From positions 1 through 37,877 of the forward strand of contig CAMFAL010000011.1 in assembly GCA_945948185.1 (NCBI GenBank): 37,877 bases of DNA, written 5' to 3'. The notes below the pieces were generated by a model, which made no database searches, was not told the origin of the DNA, and saw only the letters and a list, made by a program, of their open reading frames with translations. Position 1 is the first letter of the stretch. Each line of letters begins with the position of its first letter. Positions 31,250-37,877 of the stretch are shown one piece after another. The stretch is from an uncultured Clostridia bacterium (lineage in GTDB: Bacteria > Bacillota > Clostridia > Oscillospirales > Oscillospiraceae). The translations under genes and the position numbers were made by a program.

Positions 31250-31825
31250 TCAAAGAAGATGAACGCCGAATTGAGAGAGCATCCGGCTCAGACGCAGCAC
31301 CGGCAGACCCATGACATTGAAGAAGTCGCCGTTGAGCTTTTCCACCAGCAGGGCGCCCTTGCCCTGAACGCCGTAGGAACCCGCTTTGTCCATGGGCTCG
31401 CCGGTGGCAATATAGGCCCGCAGCTCCGCCTCGCCGGCGGGGCGGAAATAAACCTCGGTGGTTTCGCTCTCCGTCAGGCTCCGGTTCCCCTGCCGGACGG
31501 TGACGCCGGTGCAGACAGTGTGGTGGCGGCCCTGGAGGCTGGTGAGCATCCGCAGGGCGTCCGCCTCGTCGGCGGGCTTGCCCAGCCGCTGGTCGTCCAG
31601 GAACACCATGGTGTCGGCAGTGATGACGATCTCGTCGGGGGCGCACAGCTTGGCGGCGGCGTCTGCCTTTTCCCGGGAGATATACTCCACGATTTGCTGG
31701 GGGGTCAGTCCGGCGGGATAAGATTCCTCCGCCTCCGGCACCCGGATGTCGAAGTCCGTGATGCCAATGCGCTCCAGCAGCTCCTGCCGCCGGGGGGACC
31801 CGGAGGCCAATACAATTTTTTCCAT
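31250..31825 (-). CDS. maf: Maf-family nucleoside triphosphate pyrophosphatase
   Basis: Hydrolyses dTTP, UTP or modified nucleotides to monophosphates, a house-cleaning role often tied to the division genes. The 191-aa protein starts LASGSPRRQELL (nucleotide-binding SxSPRR), has ITADTMV with the catalytic Asp near 70, and KAGSYGVQGKGA near 145-156. ATG 31825 is preferred because homologues begin here, with AGGAAGG upstream; a longer frame to 31861 adds residues not shared by the family. It stands at the head of the mre cluster, as maf commonly does. Confidence 0.93.
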   Translation of the reverse strand: MEKIVLASGSPRRQELLERIGITDFDIRVPEAEESYPAGLTPQQIVEYISREKADAAAKLCAPDEIVITADTMVFLDDQRLGKPADEADALRMLTSLQGRHHTVCTGVTVRQGNRSLTESETTEVYFRPAGEAELRAYIATGEPMDKAGSYGVQGKGALLVEKLNGDFFNVMGLPVLRLSRMLSQFGVHLL

Positions 31826-31944
31826 AATGCAACGACCTTCCTGCGCCGGATAGCGCGTCAAGTTTCAACAGACCTCCGCGCAGGGAGACCCTTTGGCATC
31901 CTTTGCGGCTGCCGCTTCAGCGGCGAGCAAATGGGCATTTATGT

Positions 31945-31968
31945 GGATTCGCATGAGAATGCGAATCC
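31945..31968. repeat. Perfect hairpin in the dut-maf gap
   Basis: GGATTCGCAT / ATGCGAATCC with loop GAGA, ten paired bases. A second small stem GCCGCT/AGCGGC lies at about 31909-31922. Neither has a T-run on either strand, so they are not typical terminators. Confidence 0.5.
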
Positions 31969-31971
31969 GCC

Positions 31972-32403
31972 TTACTTTCCTGTGGACCCGAATCCGCCCC
32001 GGTCGGGGCCGTCCAGCCGCTCTACGCGGGTGAAGGTCAGACGGGGTTGGTTCTCCACGATGCGGAACTGGCAGATGCGGGCGTGCTTTTCGATGATTAC
32101 GTCCCGGGTGGCGTAGACGGGCATCCGCCACTGGTCATTGTCACCGCAGTAGGAGCAATCCACCACGCCCACGGAGTTGGTCTGCAGAATGCCGTAGTTC
32201 TTGAAGGTGGAGCTGCGGGGGGCGATGTGAGCCTCCCAGCCCCGGGGCAGGGCAATGGCCACCCCCAGGGGGATCAGGCGGAATTCCCCGGCCTTCAGGG
32301 TCACTTCCTCGGCGGCGCAGAGGTCAATCCAGTCGGATTTGCCTTCTACATAGCACAGCTCCGGAAGGTCCTCTGCAAAATATTTTACCTTGATTTCTTT
32401 CAT
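31972..32403 (-). CDS. dut: dUTP diphosphatase (dUTPase), trimeric type
   Basis: Converts dUTP to dUMP, supplying thymidylate precursor and keeping uracil out of DNA. The 143-aa protein shows the five trimeric dUTPase motifs: APRSSTFKNYGI (motif 2), GVVDCSYCGDNDQW (motif 3), RICQFRI (motif 4) and DRGGFGSTGK (motif 5) at the C-terminus. Motif 2 has SS rather than SG. The start at ATG 32403 follows CTGGAG. It has its own -10 region with a palindrome. The gap to maf (about 145 bases) has hairpins but no clear promoter, so maf-mre may be read through from dut. Confidence 0.92.
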   Translation of the reverse strand: MKEIKVKYFAEDLPELCYVEGKSDWIDLCAAEEVTLKAGEFRLIPLGVAIALPRGWEAHIAPRSSTFKNYGILQTNSVGVVDCSYCGDNDQWRMPVYATRDVIIEKHARICQFRIVENQPRLTFTRVERLDGPDRGGFGSTGK

Positions 32404-32431
32404 GTGAAACTCCAGAATTGATAATATATGG

Positions 32432-32452
32432 TAATATCTGATAGATATTATA
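32432..32452 (-). promoter_or_regulatory. dut -10 element overlapped by a palindrome
   Basis: TATAAT on the minus strand (32447-32452) overlaps TAATATCT-GAT-AGATATTA (32432-32450), a perfect 8-bp inverted repeat. The -35 is not recognisable. Confidence 0.45.
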
Positions 32453-32490
32453 CAAATCGTAGTTAAAATGTGGGGGGATGTGCGGCTGTT

Positions 32491-34605
32491 TTATTCCACG
32501 CCCCGTTCGTACAGGCCCCGGGTAAACTCGCCTTGGGCGGGGCGGCCTTCCAGATAGGCCCGCACCACTTGGACACACTCCTCCGGACGCTCAGTGGTGA
32601 ACCGCAGACGGGCGTAGGCCAACCCGAGCCGCTTCCAGTCGGGCCGGTCTGCCAGCCACAGCACCCGGCTGTTCTGGACCTCCGTCCGGTGGCCGTAGAC
32701 CGGCAGCAGGGGGAAGGCGGCGTCGGTGCGGTCCTGGAGGAAATTGGGCTGGCGGCAGGGACCGTTTTCCGGCACAGCCGGACCGTTCCGGTCCAGGCGG
32801 CAATTACAGTCATTCTGTACCAGGCAATTCTCTGTAATCATCAGGGGCAGGCGGCCGTAGACGATAGCCTCGGCGGGGAGGACCTTGTGCAGGTCCCGCA
32901 TCTGGGAGCCCCGCAGCTCGAAGGAGAGGCAGGCGGAGGACAGTCCCTTGTCCCGCAGGTACGCCAGGGACCAGCTGTTGAACACATTGAGGCCGTAGTC
33001 GCCGTACAGGGCCATGTCCTGTCCCCGCAGCAAGGAGAGCTGGCCGATGTTGCCCACAGCGGCGGCGGTGACGCCCAGGGCTTTGGCGTGGGCCAGCCAG
33101 TCTGTCAGCAGGGCCTCGTCCCGGTCCCGCCAGATGCGGGGAAGGACGGCGCACCATTCGGTGTGAGCCTGGGGCAGAAATTTCAGCTCCGCAAGTACCT
33201 CCAGGGGCACATAGACCCGGGCGGGACCGAAGTCCAGAAGATCGCCCGTGATCTGGGCGGCGGTGGAGACGGAAACGGTGAGAGTGGGTGCGGCAGCGCC
33301 GCAGTCTGCCTCCGGAAGTACCGGCAGGGGCAGCTCCCGGCGGGGCGGCACAGCGGTCCGGGCTTCCGTCAGGGCGGCCAGGGCGTCCCGCCGCAGGGCA
33401 TTGATGGCACTGGCGGGGAGGGACAGGCCCTCGTCCACTGCGGCTTCCACGCCTTCGCAGTGGTAAGCGGTGCCGCCGGTCTTTTTCAGCCGGTCCGCCA
33501 CTTCTTCAGCTGTCAGGCTGCGGTTCCGGGCGACCTCCGGCACGGGGCCGGTGACAGTGATGCTGTGGGTGCCGTCCTTGGCGGTCAGAGCGCAGGGCGC
33601 CCCGGCCCGAATAGCGGCGGTAAAGCGCACGGGGACCGTGCGCAGGTCATCTTTCTCATAGGCGGCTTTGGCCGCATCAAATAATTCCTTGGGGTCTTTG
33701 GTGTTTTCTGGGCGGGTGCCGAACATCCTGGCACCGTGCTTGCCCTGCCAGTACCAATCGGTGAAGCCGGAGCGTGAGAATGCCTGCTCCAGCTCCGCCA
33801 GCTCAGCGGCGGTGGGCTCACGGTCCTCCTCCAGCAGTCGGGCGTAAATGCGGGTGATGACGGCCACGTACTCCGGCCGCTTCATACGGCCCTCCAGCTT
33901 CAGACAGGCCACCCCCATCTCCGCCATGTCCTCCAGCTGGCAGGCCAGGCAGTTGTCCTTGAGGCTGAGAGGATAGCTCTTTTTGGCAGGTCCGTTGACG
34001 CCGTAGGGCAGCCGGCAGGGCTGGGCGCAGCGGCCCCGGTTGCCCGACCTTCCGCCGATGAGGGCGCTCATGGCGCACTGGCCGGAATAGCACATGCAGA
34101 GGGCACCGTGGACGAACACCTCTACTTCCGCAGGGCAGTTCCTGCAGATGGCGGCGGTGTCCTCGGCGGAGTTCTCCCGGGCCAGCACGACGCGCTCGCA
34201 GCCGTCGGCAGCCATTTCGCAGGCGCCGCCGGAAGTGAACACGCTCATCTGGGTACTGGCGTGGAGAGGCAGGTCCGGCAGGCTCTTCCGCAGCAGCTCA
34301 AAGAGCCCCCAATCCTGCACCAGGATGGCGTCCACGCCCAGGCGGCAAGCGTCCCGGGCGGTCTCCAGGGCCTTTGGCAGCTCCCGGTCCGTCAGCAGGG
34401 TATTCAGGGTCAGAAAGACCCGAACACCCCGGACATGACAATAGACCAGAGCCTCCTTGAACTCCTCGTCAGAGAAATTCTTGGCGCTCCGGCGGGCATT
34501 GAAATCACCCCAGCCCAGGTACACCGCACCGGCGCCGTTCTGCACGGCAGCCCGCAGGGATTCCGGAGACCCGGCGGGGGCCAGGAGTTCCGGCTTACTG
34601 CTCAC
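32491..34605 (-). CDS. U32-family peptidase-like protein with C-terminal DUF3656-type region
   Basis: A 704-aa cytosolic protein of the U32 group. The group was named as collagenases, but several members (such as RlhA, TrhP) act in RNA hydroxylation, so an RNA-modifying role is as likely as proteolysis. The N-terminal barrel begins ELLAPAGSPESLRAAVQNGA and carries the family signature EVFVHGALCMCYSGQC. Cys residues in that signature and CRLPYG could be an iron-sulphur site. A large C-terminal half includes a second U32-like portion (Cys-rich QNDCNCRLDRNG). The GTG start overlaps the zapA stop (GTGA), so it is translationally coupled to zapA. dut lies 87 bases downstream. Confidence 0.85.
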   Translation of the reverse strand: MSSKPELLAPAGSPESLRAAVQNGAGAVYLGWGDFNARRSAKNFSDEEFKEALVYCHVRGVRVFLTLNTLLTDRELPKALETARDACRLGVDAILVQDWGLFELLRKSLPDLPLHASTQMSVFTSGGACEMAADGCERVVLARENSAEDTAAICRNCPAEVEVFVHGALCMCYSGQCAMSALIGGRSGNRGRCAQPCRLPYGVNGPAKKSYPLSLKDNCLACQLEDMAEMGVACLKLEGRMKRPEYVAVITRIYARLLEEDREPTAAELAELEQAFSRSGFTDWYWQGKHGARMFGTRPENTKDPKELFDAAKAAYEKDDLRTVPVRFTAAIRAGAPCALTAKDGTHSITVTGPVPEVARNRSLTAEEVADRLKKTGGTAYHCEGVEAAVDEGLSLPASAINALRRDALAALTEARTAVPPRRELPLPVLPEADCGAAAPTLTVSVSTAAQITGDLLDFGPARVYVPLEVLAELKFLPQAHTEWCAVLPRIWRDRDEALLTDWLAHAKALGVTAAAVGNIGQLSLLRGQDMALYGDYGLNVFNSWSLAYLRDKGLSSACLSFELRGSQMRDLHKVLPAEAIVYGRLPLMITENCLVQNDCNCRLDRNGPAVPENGPCRQPNFLQDRTDAAFPLLPVYGHRTEVQNSRVLWLADRPDWKRLGLAYARLRFTTERPEECVQVVRAYLEGRPAQGEFTRGLYERGVE

Positions 34606-34931
34606 TTGTTCTGCTGGTTCAGCCGCTGCTGGAGGCGAAAGACCTCCCGGCGCAGCTCGCTGGCCTCGGCCTGAGCCTTGCCGGCCTCATCCAGATATCC
34701 CTTGATCTGGGCCCGCAGCTGCTCGGCGGAGGCCTGGGTCTTGAACAGCTCGTCGGCGATGTTGGCGGCGGTCAGGACGGCGGCGTCGGTGCGGCCCACC
34801 TTTGCGCTGCCCAGCACTTCCGCCATCTTGTCCCCCACGTAGCTGCCTACCTTCTGCATGTAAGCGGCCGATTCCTCGGCTACGAAGGTGTATTCCTCTC
34901 CGCAAATAGTGACGACGACGCGGTTTGCCAT
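34602..34931 (-). CDS. zapA: Cell division protein ZapA
   Basis: A small (109 aa) protein that bundles FtsZ at midcell. N-terminal beta-rich part with VVVTICGEEYTF, then a long C-terminal coiled coil (about 65-108, SELRREVFRLQQRL). GAGGAGGAA precedes ATG 34931. It starts the zapA-U32 transcript, divergent from the dnaD-like gene. A sigma-A-like promoter (ATGGCA-18-TATACT) lies at 34989-35018. A zapA-U32 gene pair is a frequent arrangement in Firmicutes, as far as I recall. Confidence 0.93.
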   Translation of the reverse strand: MANRVVVTICGEEYTFVAEESAAYMQKVGSYVGDKMAEVLGSAKVGRTDAAVLTAANIADELFKTQASAEQLRAQIKGYLDEAGKAQAEASELRREVFRLQQRLNQQNK

Positions 34932-34988
34932 GACGATTCCTCCTCTTCATTGGTAAAAGGGCGGAAGCCACCCAATTTTTCAGCGTAT

Positions 34989-35018
34989 AGTATATCATAT
35001 GAGAAAGATGTGTGCCAT
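34989..35018 (-). promoter_or_regulatory. Promoter of zapA
   Basis: On the minus strand ATGGCA (35013-35018), 18-bp spacer, TATACT (34989-34994). Confidence 0.5.
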
Positions 35019-35090
35019 AAGAAAACCGTGGATTTTGAAAAAATTCATAAACTCTGCCGGACAAGCCCTGCACGGGAATGGGCAAAGGAC

Positions 35091-35119
35091 TTGCCGGGAA
35101 GCTCTTTTTCGTGTAAAAT
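35091..35119 (+). promoter_or_regulatory. Promoter of the dnaD-like gene
   Basis: TTGCCG (35091-35096), 17-bp spacer, TAAAAT (35114-35119). The zapA and dnaD promoters diverge within the 220-bp gap 34932-35151. Confidence 0.6.
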
Positions 35120-35151
35120 AGAAAAAATCAAAAGCGGAAGGAGGGACGGCC

Positions 35152-36090
35152 ATGGCAAGCGTGCTGGTCCATACGGCGGAAGAAAATGTGACATTGTCGG
35201 CTCAGGCGGCCCGGCGGCTGCTGGAAAAGGGCGACGGCGACGCGGCGCTGCTGTATCTGGCCCTCCTGCGGCACCACGGCACCGTCCCGCCCCGGTCCCT
35301 GGCGGGAGAGCTCCGCTGGGAGCGGAGCCGCATCGAATCGGCGGAGGAGACCCTGCGGCAGCTGGGACTCATCGCCTCCGCCGCACCGGAGAAAGCCGCT
35401 CCTCTGGAGCCCGCCGACGAGCGGCCCGTCTATCAGCGCTCCGACATCATGGAGCGGCTGGAGGACAACGGGGAATTCCGCAGCCTGGTGGCCGAGGTGG
35501 AGAAAAAGCTGGGCAAGAAGCTGACCACGCCGGACGTGGGGGCTCTGCTGGGGCTCAACGACTATTTGGGCCTGCCCGCCGATGTAATCTACCTGCTGGT
35601 GTGCCACTGCGACGAGCGCATCCGCCGCCGGTACGGCGAAGGCCGCCGCCCCACTCTGCGGCAGATCGAGAAGGAGGGCTACGCCTGGGCCCGTATGGGC
35701 ATTGACACGCAGAAGGCCGCGGTGGAGTACCTGAAAAAATATGCGGAGAAGCAGGCGTCCGTGCCCCGCTATATGCAGGTGCTGGGGCTGGGAGACAGGC
35801 TGCCGGTGGCATCGGAGGAGAAGTACCTGACGGCCTGGCAGGAGATGGGTTTCCCGCCGGAATCGGTGGCCCTGGCCTACGACAAGACGGTGCTGAAGTG
35901 CCACGAGCTGAAGTGGCCCTACTGCAACGGCATTTTGAAGCGCTGGCATGAAGCCGGCCTACATACACCGGAGGAGATTCAGGCCGGAGACCGGCCCGCC
36001 GCCCGGAAGGACAGCCATCCGGCAGCATCCGGCGGCGAGGATGTTTCCTGGATGAAGAAGTACATCCAGCAGCGTGACAAGGGGGTGTGA
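35152..36090 (+). CDS. DnaD-domain replication protein
   Basis: A 312-aa protein of the DnaD/DnaB replication-initiation family of low-GC Gram-positives. The N-terminal half (about 12-80) looks like the winged-helix part (AGELRWERSRIESAEETLRQLG), and the C-terminal half has two DnaD-type helical regions with the diagnostic YxxxIxxxW pattern (YCNGILKRWHEAG, near residue 268). Start with AAGGAGGG before ATG 35152. The dnaC/dnaI-like gene follows with two bases between, so they form one operon, which fits primosome loading of helicase. Which of the paralogues (DnaD or DnaB) it represents is not certain. Confidence 0.88.
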   Translation: MASVLVHTAEENVTLSAQAARRLLEKGDGDAALLYLALLRHHGTVPPRSLAGELRWERSRIESAEETLRQLGLIASAAPEKAAPLEPADERPVYQRSDIMERLEDNGEFRSLVAEVEKKLGKKLTTPDVGALLGLNDYLGLPADVIYLLVCHCDERIRRRYGEGRRPTLRQIEKEGYAWARMGIDTQKAAVEYLKKYAEKQASVPRYMQVLGLGDRLPVASEEKYLTAWQEMGFPPESVALAYDKTVLKCHELKWPYCNGILKRWHEAGLHTPEEIQAGDRPAARKDSHPAASGGEDVSWMKKYIQQRDKGV

Positions 36091-36092
36091 CC

Positions 36093-37082
36093 ATGGCTTA
36101 CGACGGAAAGATCATGCACCGGGCGCTCCAGCGGTTCGATGAGGACAAGCGCCGGCGTGAGGAACAGTTTCAGGAGCGGCGTGAGAATATATTCCGCCGC
36201 CAGCCCCGCCTGCGGGAGGTGGACAGTGAGCTGCGGGCCACCATGAGCCGCATCATTACCGATGCCCTGCGCTGGGGTACCGACCCACAACCGGCGGTGG
36301 AGCGCCTGCGGGACGAGAACCTGAGCCTGCAGGCGGAAAAGCGGGCCCTGCTGGCCCGTATGGGTTTGCCGGAGGACTGCCTGGAGGAAAAGCCCTTCTG
36401 CCGTCTCTGCGGGGACACGGGCTACCGCGGCGGCCGGGTGTGCCGCTGTCTGCGGACCTATTACGCACGGGAGCAGCAGAAGGAGCTGAGCCGGATGCTG
36501 GACCTGGGCAGCCAGAGCTTTGACACTTTTTCTCTGGGCTGGTATTCCGAGGAGTACACTCCCACCCTGGGCATTTCCGCCAGGGAAAATATGGACTGGG
36601 TATATAACACCTGCAGGAAATACGCCGAGAATTTCGGCCCGGAGAGCGGGAGCCTGCTGTTGAGCGGTGCCCCGGGACTGGGAAAGACCCACCTCTCCGC
36701 CGCCATTGCCCGGGAGGTCAGCGGCGACGGCTGGTCCGTGGTGTACGACACCGCCGGCCATATCTTCCGACAGTTTGAGACCCAAAAGTTTGGCCGGGAA
36801 GAAGAAGCGGACAGTGATGTGGACCGGGTGATGAACTGCGACCTGCTGATTCTGGACGATCTGGGCACGGAGATGACCACCGCCTTTGTCCAGAGCGCCC
36901 TGTACCAAATCATCAACGGCCGTCTGATGGAGAAGAAGTCCACCATTCTCAACACCAATCTGAAGGTGGAGGACATCAGCCGCCGCTATTCTCCCCAGAT
37001 CGCTTCCCGCATCGAGGGCGAGTACCAGATGCTGCCCTTCTTCGGAGAGGACATCCGAAAATTGAAAAAACAGCGCAGATAA
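36093..37082 (+). CDS. DnaC/DnaI-like helicase loader
   Basis: AAA+ protein (329 aa) that loads the replicative helicase at the origin or restart forks. The N-terminal helical region (about 1-95) is followed by a Cys cluster CRLCGDTGYRGGRVCRC (near 105-121) that could bind zinc, as in DnaI. The C-terminal AAA+ domain has Walker A SGAPGLGKTH near 190 and Walker B LLILDDLG near 250, with sensor-type TNLKVEDI. I start at ATG 36093, because the GTG at 36087 overlaps the dnaD stop. GGGGG(T)G just upstream is the likely site. Ends at a bidirectional terminator. Confidence 0.92.
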   Translation: MAYDGKIMHRALQRFDEDKRRREEQFQERRENIFRRQPRLREVDSELRATMSRIITDALRWGTDPQPAVERLRDENLSLQAEKRALLARMGLPEDCLEEKPFCRLCGDTGYRGGRVCRCLRTYYAREQQKELSRMLDLGSQSFDTFSLGWYSEEYTPTLGISARENMDWVYNTCRKYAENFGPESGSLLLSGAPGLGKTHLSAAIAREVSGDGWSVVYDTAGHIFRQFETQKFGREEEADSDVDRVMNCDLLILDDLGTEMTTAFVQSALYQIINGRLMEKKSTILNTNLKVEDISRRYSPQIASRIEGEYQMLPFFGEDIRKLKKQRR

Positions 37083-37089
37083 TCCAAAA

Positions 37090-37114
37090 ATCGGCCCGAA
37101 AGGGCCGGTTTTTT
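37090..37114. terminator. Bidirectional terminator between dnaC-like and VTT genes
   Basis: CGGCCC-GAAA-GGGCCG, extended by A-T and G-U pairs. T-runs follow on the plus strand (37109-37114) and on the minus strand (ATTTTTGG), so it serves both convergent genes. Confidence 0.88.
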
Positions 37115-37736
37115 ACGGTTTCCATAGCTGCCACAACAAAAAAGATAACCCCGTCAATGCAGCCCCGGGCAGCAGGGACAGCCAGAACCGGGGGCTGCCC
37201 AGGTCCCACAGGGCAGCTCCCACTACCGTTGCGGCGGCTACCCGGGGCAGGCTCCCCAGCACGCCGCCCGCCAGATAGGCTCGGAGGGGCACCCCGGCGG
37301 CCCCCAGGTACAGGCTCACCAAATCCCCGGGGGAGGCGCCCGCCAGCCGCAGCAGGAACACGGACCGTCCCGGACGGTCTCCGGGACGCAGGGCCGCCAG
37401 CCGGGGATGACGTCTGGCCAGGGTCTCCAGCCCCGCCCGCTCTTGACGGCCCAGGAGAAAGGGAATCACCTGCGCCGTCAGCACCCCCAGCAGGTTTACC
37501 GCCAGGGCGGCGGGCAGGGGGAACAACAGCCCTCCGGCGGCCTCCAGGGCGGAGAGGGGGAAGGCCACGGACAGGCTTTTGACGGCGTACAGGGCAAGCA
37601 GAAAGACTGCCGCCAGCCCCGCCTCACGGGGGGACCAGGCGGCGATGCGCTCCGCCGTCAGCCAGTCCCTCAGAGGCCAGAGGAACAGCGCCCCCGCCGC
37701 CAGTACCAACGGCGGCAGCCACCGGTATTTTTCCAT
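37113..37736 (-). CDS. VTT-domain (TVP38/TMEM64) membrane protein
   Basis: A 207-aa integral membrane protein of the SNARE-associated/DedA-like VTT superfamily, suspected in lipid or ion transport. Six or so hydrophobic stretches cover the protein. The family signature includes PLSALEAAGGLLFPLPAALA near 60-78 and the segment FLLRLAGASPGDLVSLYLGAAG near 127-148, given here as two halves around ASPGD. GGGAGGG precedes ATG 37736. It is convergent with the dnaC-like gene. No partner is visible; function is only by family. Confidence 0.78.
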   Translation of the reverse strand: MEKYRWLPPLVLAAGALFLWPLRDWLTAERIAAWSPREAGLAAVFLLALYAVKSLSVAFPLSALEAAGGLLFPLPAALAVNLLGVLTAQVIPFLLGRQERAGLETLARRHPRLAALRPGDRPGRSVFLLRLAGASPGDLVSLYLGAAGVPLRAYLAGGVLGSLPRVAAATVVGAALWDLGSPRFWLSLLPGAALTGLSFLLWQLWKP

Positions 37737-37791
37737 AAAAAGCCCTCCCGAACTTGTCGAAATTTGGCTTTAGTATGCCCAAAAGGGCGAA

Positions 37792-37829
37792 AAAAGAGAC
37801 CGCTTTTTGAAAAAGCGGTCTCTTTTCAG
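37792..37829 (-). terminator. Terminator for a gene to the right of the window
   Basis: AAAAGAGACCGCTTTTT / AAAAAGCGGTCTCTTTT, 17 potential pairs with a minimal loop. On the minus strand a T-run follows, so it would stop transcripts coming from beyond the right end. It overlaps the terminal repeat by two bases. Confidence 0.75.
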
Positions 37830-37877
37830 CTTGTCAAAGAACCTCGCCGGTGGCGAGGTTCTTCTGGTATAATAGGA
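37825..37877. repeat. Right copy of 53-bp terminal inverted repeat
   Basis: Exact reverse complement of 1-53. It ends with TGGTATAATAGGA facing outward, the extended -10-like motif noted for the left copy. The sequence contains the same 12-bp stem and 3-nt loop (37836-37862). Confidence 0.9.

Noticed and set aside
31227-31868. Alternative minus-strand frame overlapping maf
   Set aside because: Its protein is Arg/Gly/Pro-rich and matches nothing; the overlapping frame begins with the Maf motif SGSPRR.
1-37877. The whole window as a transposon or integrative element bounded by inverted repeats
   Set aside because: Content is core housekeeping with no transposase, integrase or conjugation genes, and no target-site duplication can be seen because the repeats are at the very ends.

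Overview
The window looks like a piece of a Clostridia chromosome, most probably from the Oscillospiraceae (Flavonifractor/Lawsonibacter/Oscillibacter-like). This is inferred from the high GC content with strong AGGAGG-type ribosome binding sites, two T-box leaders, a single-chain GlyRS, LtaS-like, DnaD/DnaI-like and ZapA proteins, Firmicutes-type parS sites next to parA-parB, and the mreC-mreD-mrdA cluster. Almost everything is housekeeping, densely packed, with short gaps and many good rho-independent terminators. No rRNA, tRNA, CRISPR array, insertion sequence or intact mobile element was seen.

Layout. 1-690: a terminal repeat, a terminator and an apparently degraded AT-rich stretch. 0.7-8.3 kb, plus strand: a YgeY-like M20 hydrolase, T-box-controlled glyS, an AAA ATPase with an LtaS-like membrane sulfatase, and an NCS2 purine permease. 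8.4-14 kb, minus strand: threonine-dehydrogenase-like MDR, GntR/FCD regulator, a DUF6881-like protein, an AlaX editing protein, an unknown membrane protein and a GH3 lipoprotein. 14-18.8 kb, minus strand: hisS, an SLH-domain protein and aspS behind a T-box that appears to read Asp (GAC). 18.8-25.6 kb, minus strand: MinD-like and MgsA-like genes, rsmG, a TPR lipoprotein pseudogene, mscL, serS, a coiled-coil membrane protein, parB and parA, with three parS-like sites. 25.6-32.4 kb, minus strand: GH13 amylase, mrdA (PBP2), mreD, mreC, maf, dut. 32.5-34.9 kb: U32 peptidase-like protein and zapA. 35.1-37.1 kb, plus strand and divergent: dnaD-like and dnaC/dnaI-like replication genes, then a convergent VTT-family membrane protein.

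Themes. Replication and segregation (dnaD, dnaI-like, parAB, parS), cell shape and division (mreCD, mrdA, maf, minD-like, zapA), envelope (LtaS-like, GH3, SLH) and translation quality (four synthetases, AlaX, rsmG) are interleaved. The parA-parB-rsmG association suggests an origin-proximal locus, although no DnaA-box cluster was found.

Most notable points: (1) both window ends carry the same 53-bp hairpin-containing sequence in inverted orientation, each abutting a terminator; (2) a hisS-SLH-aspS operon under an Asp-type T-box, with HisRS, AspRS and the nearby SerRS all of non-canonical lineage types; (3) an MgsA-like protein that has lost the catalytic Asp and other active-site residues; (4) a parS site embedded in a terminator hairpin; (5) a LacI/CcpA-type operator over the likely promoter of the amylase gene. 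No convincing wholly new multi-gene system was identified.
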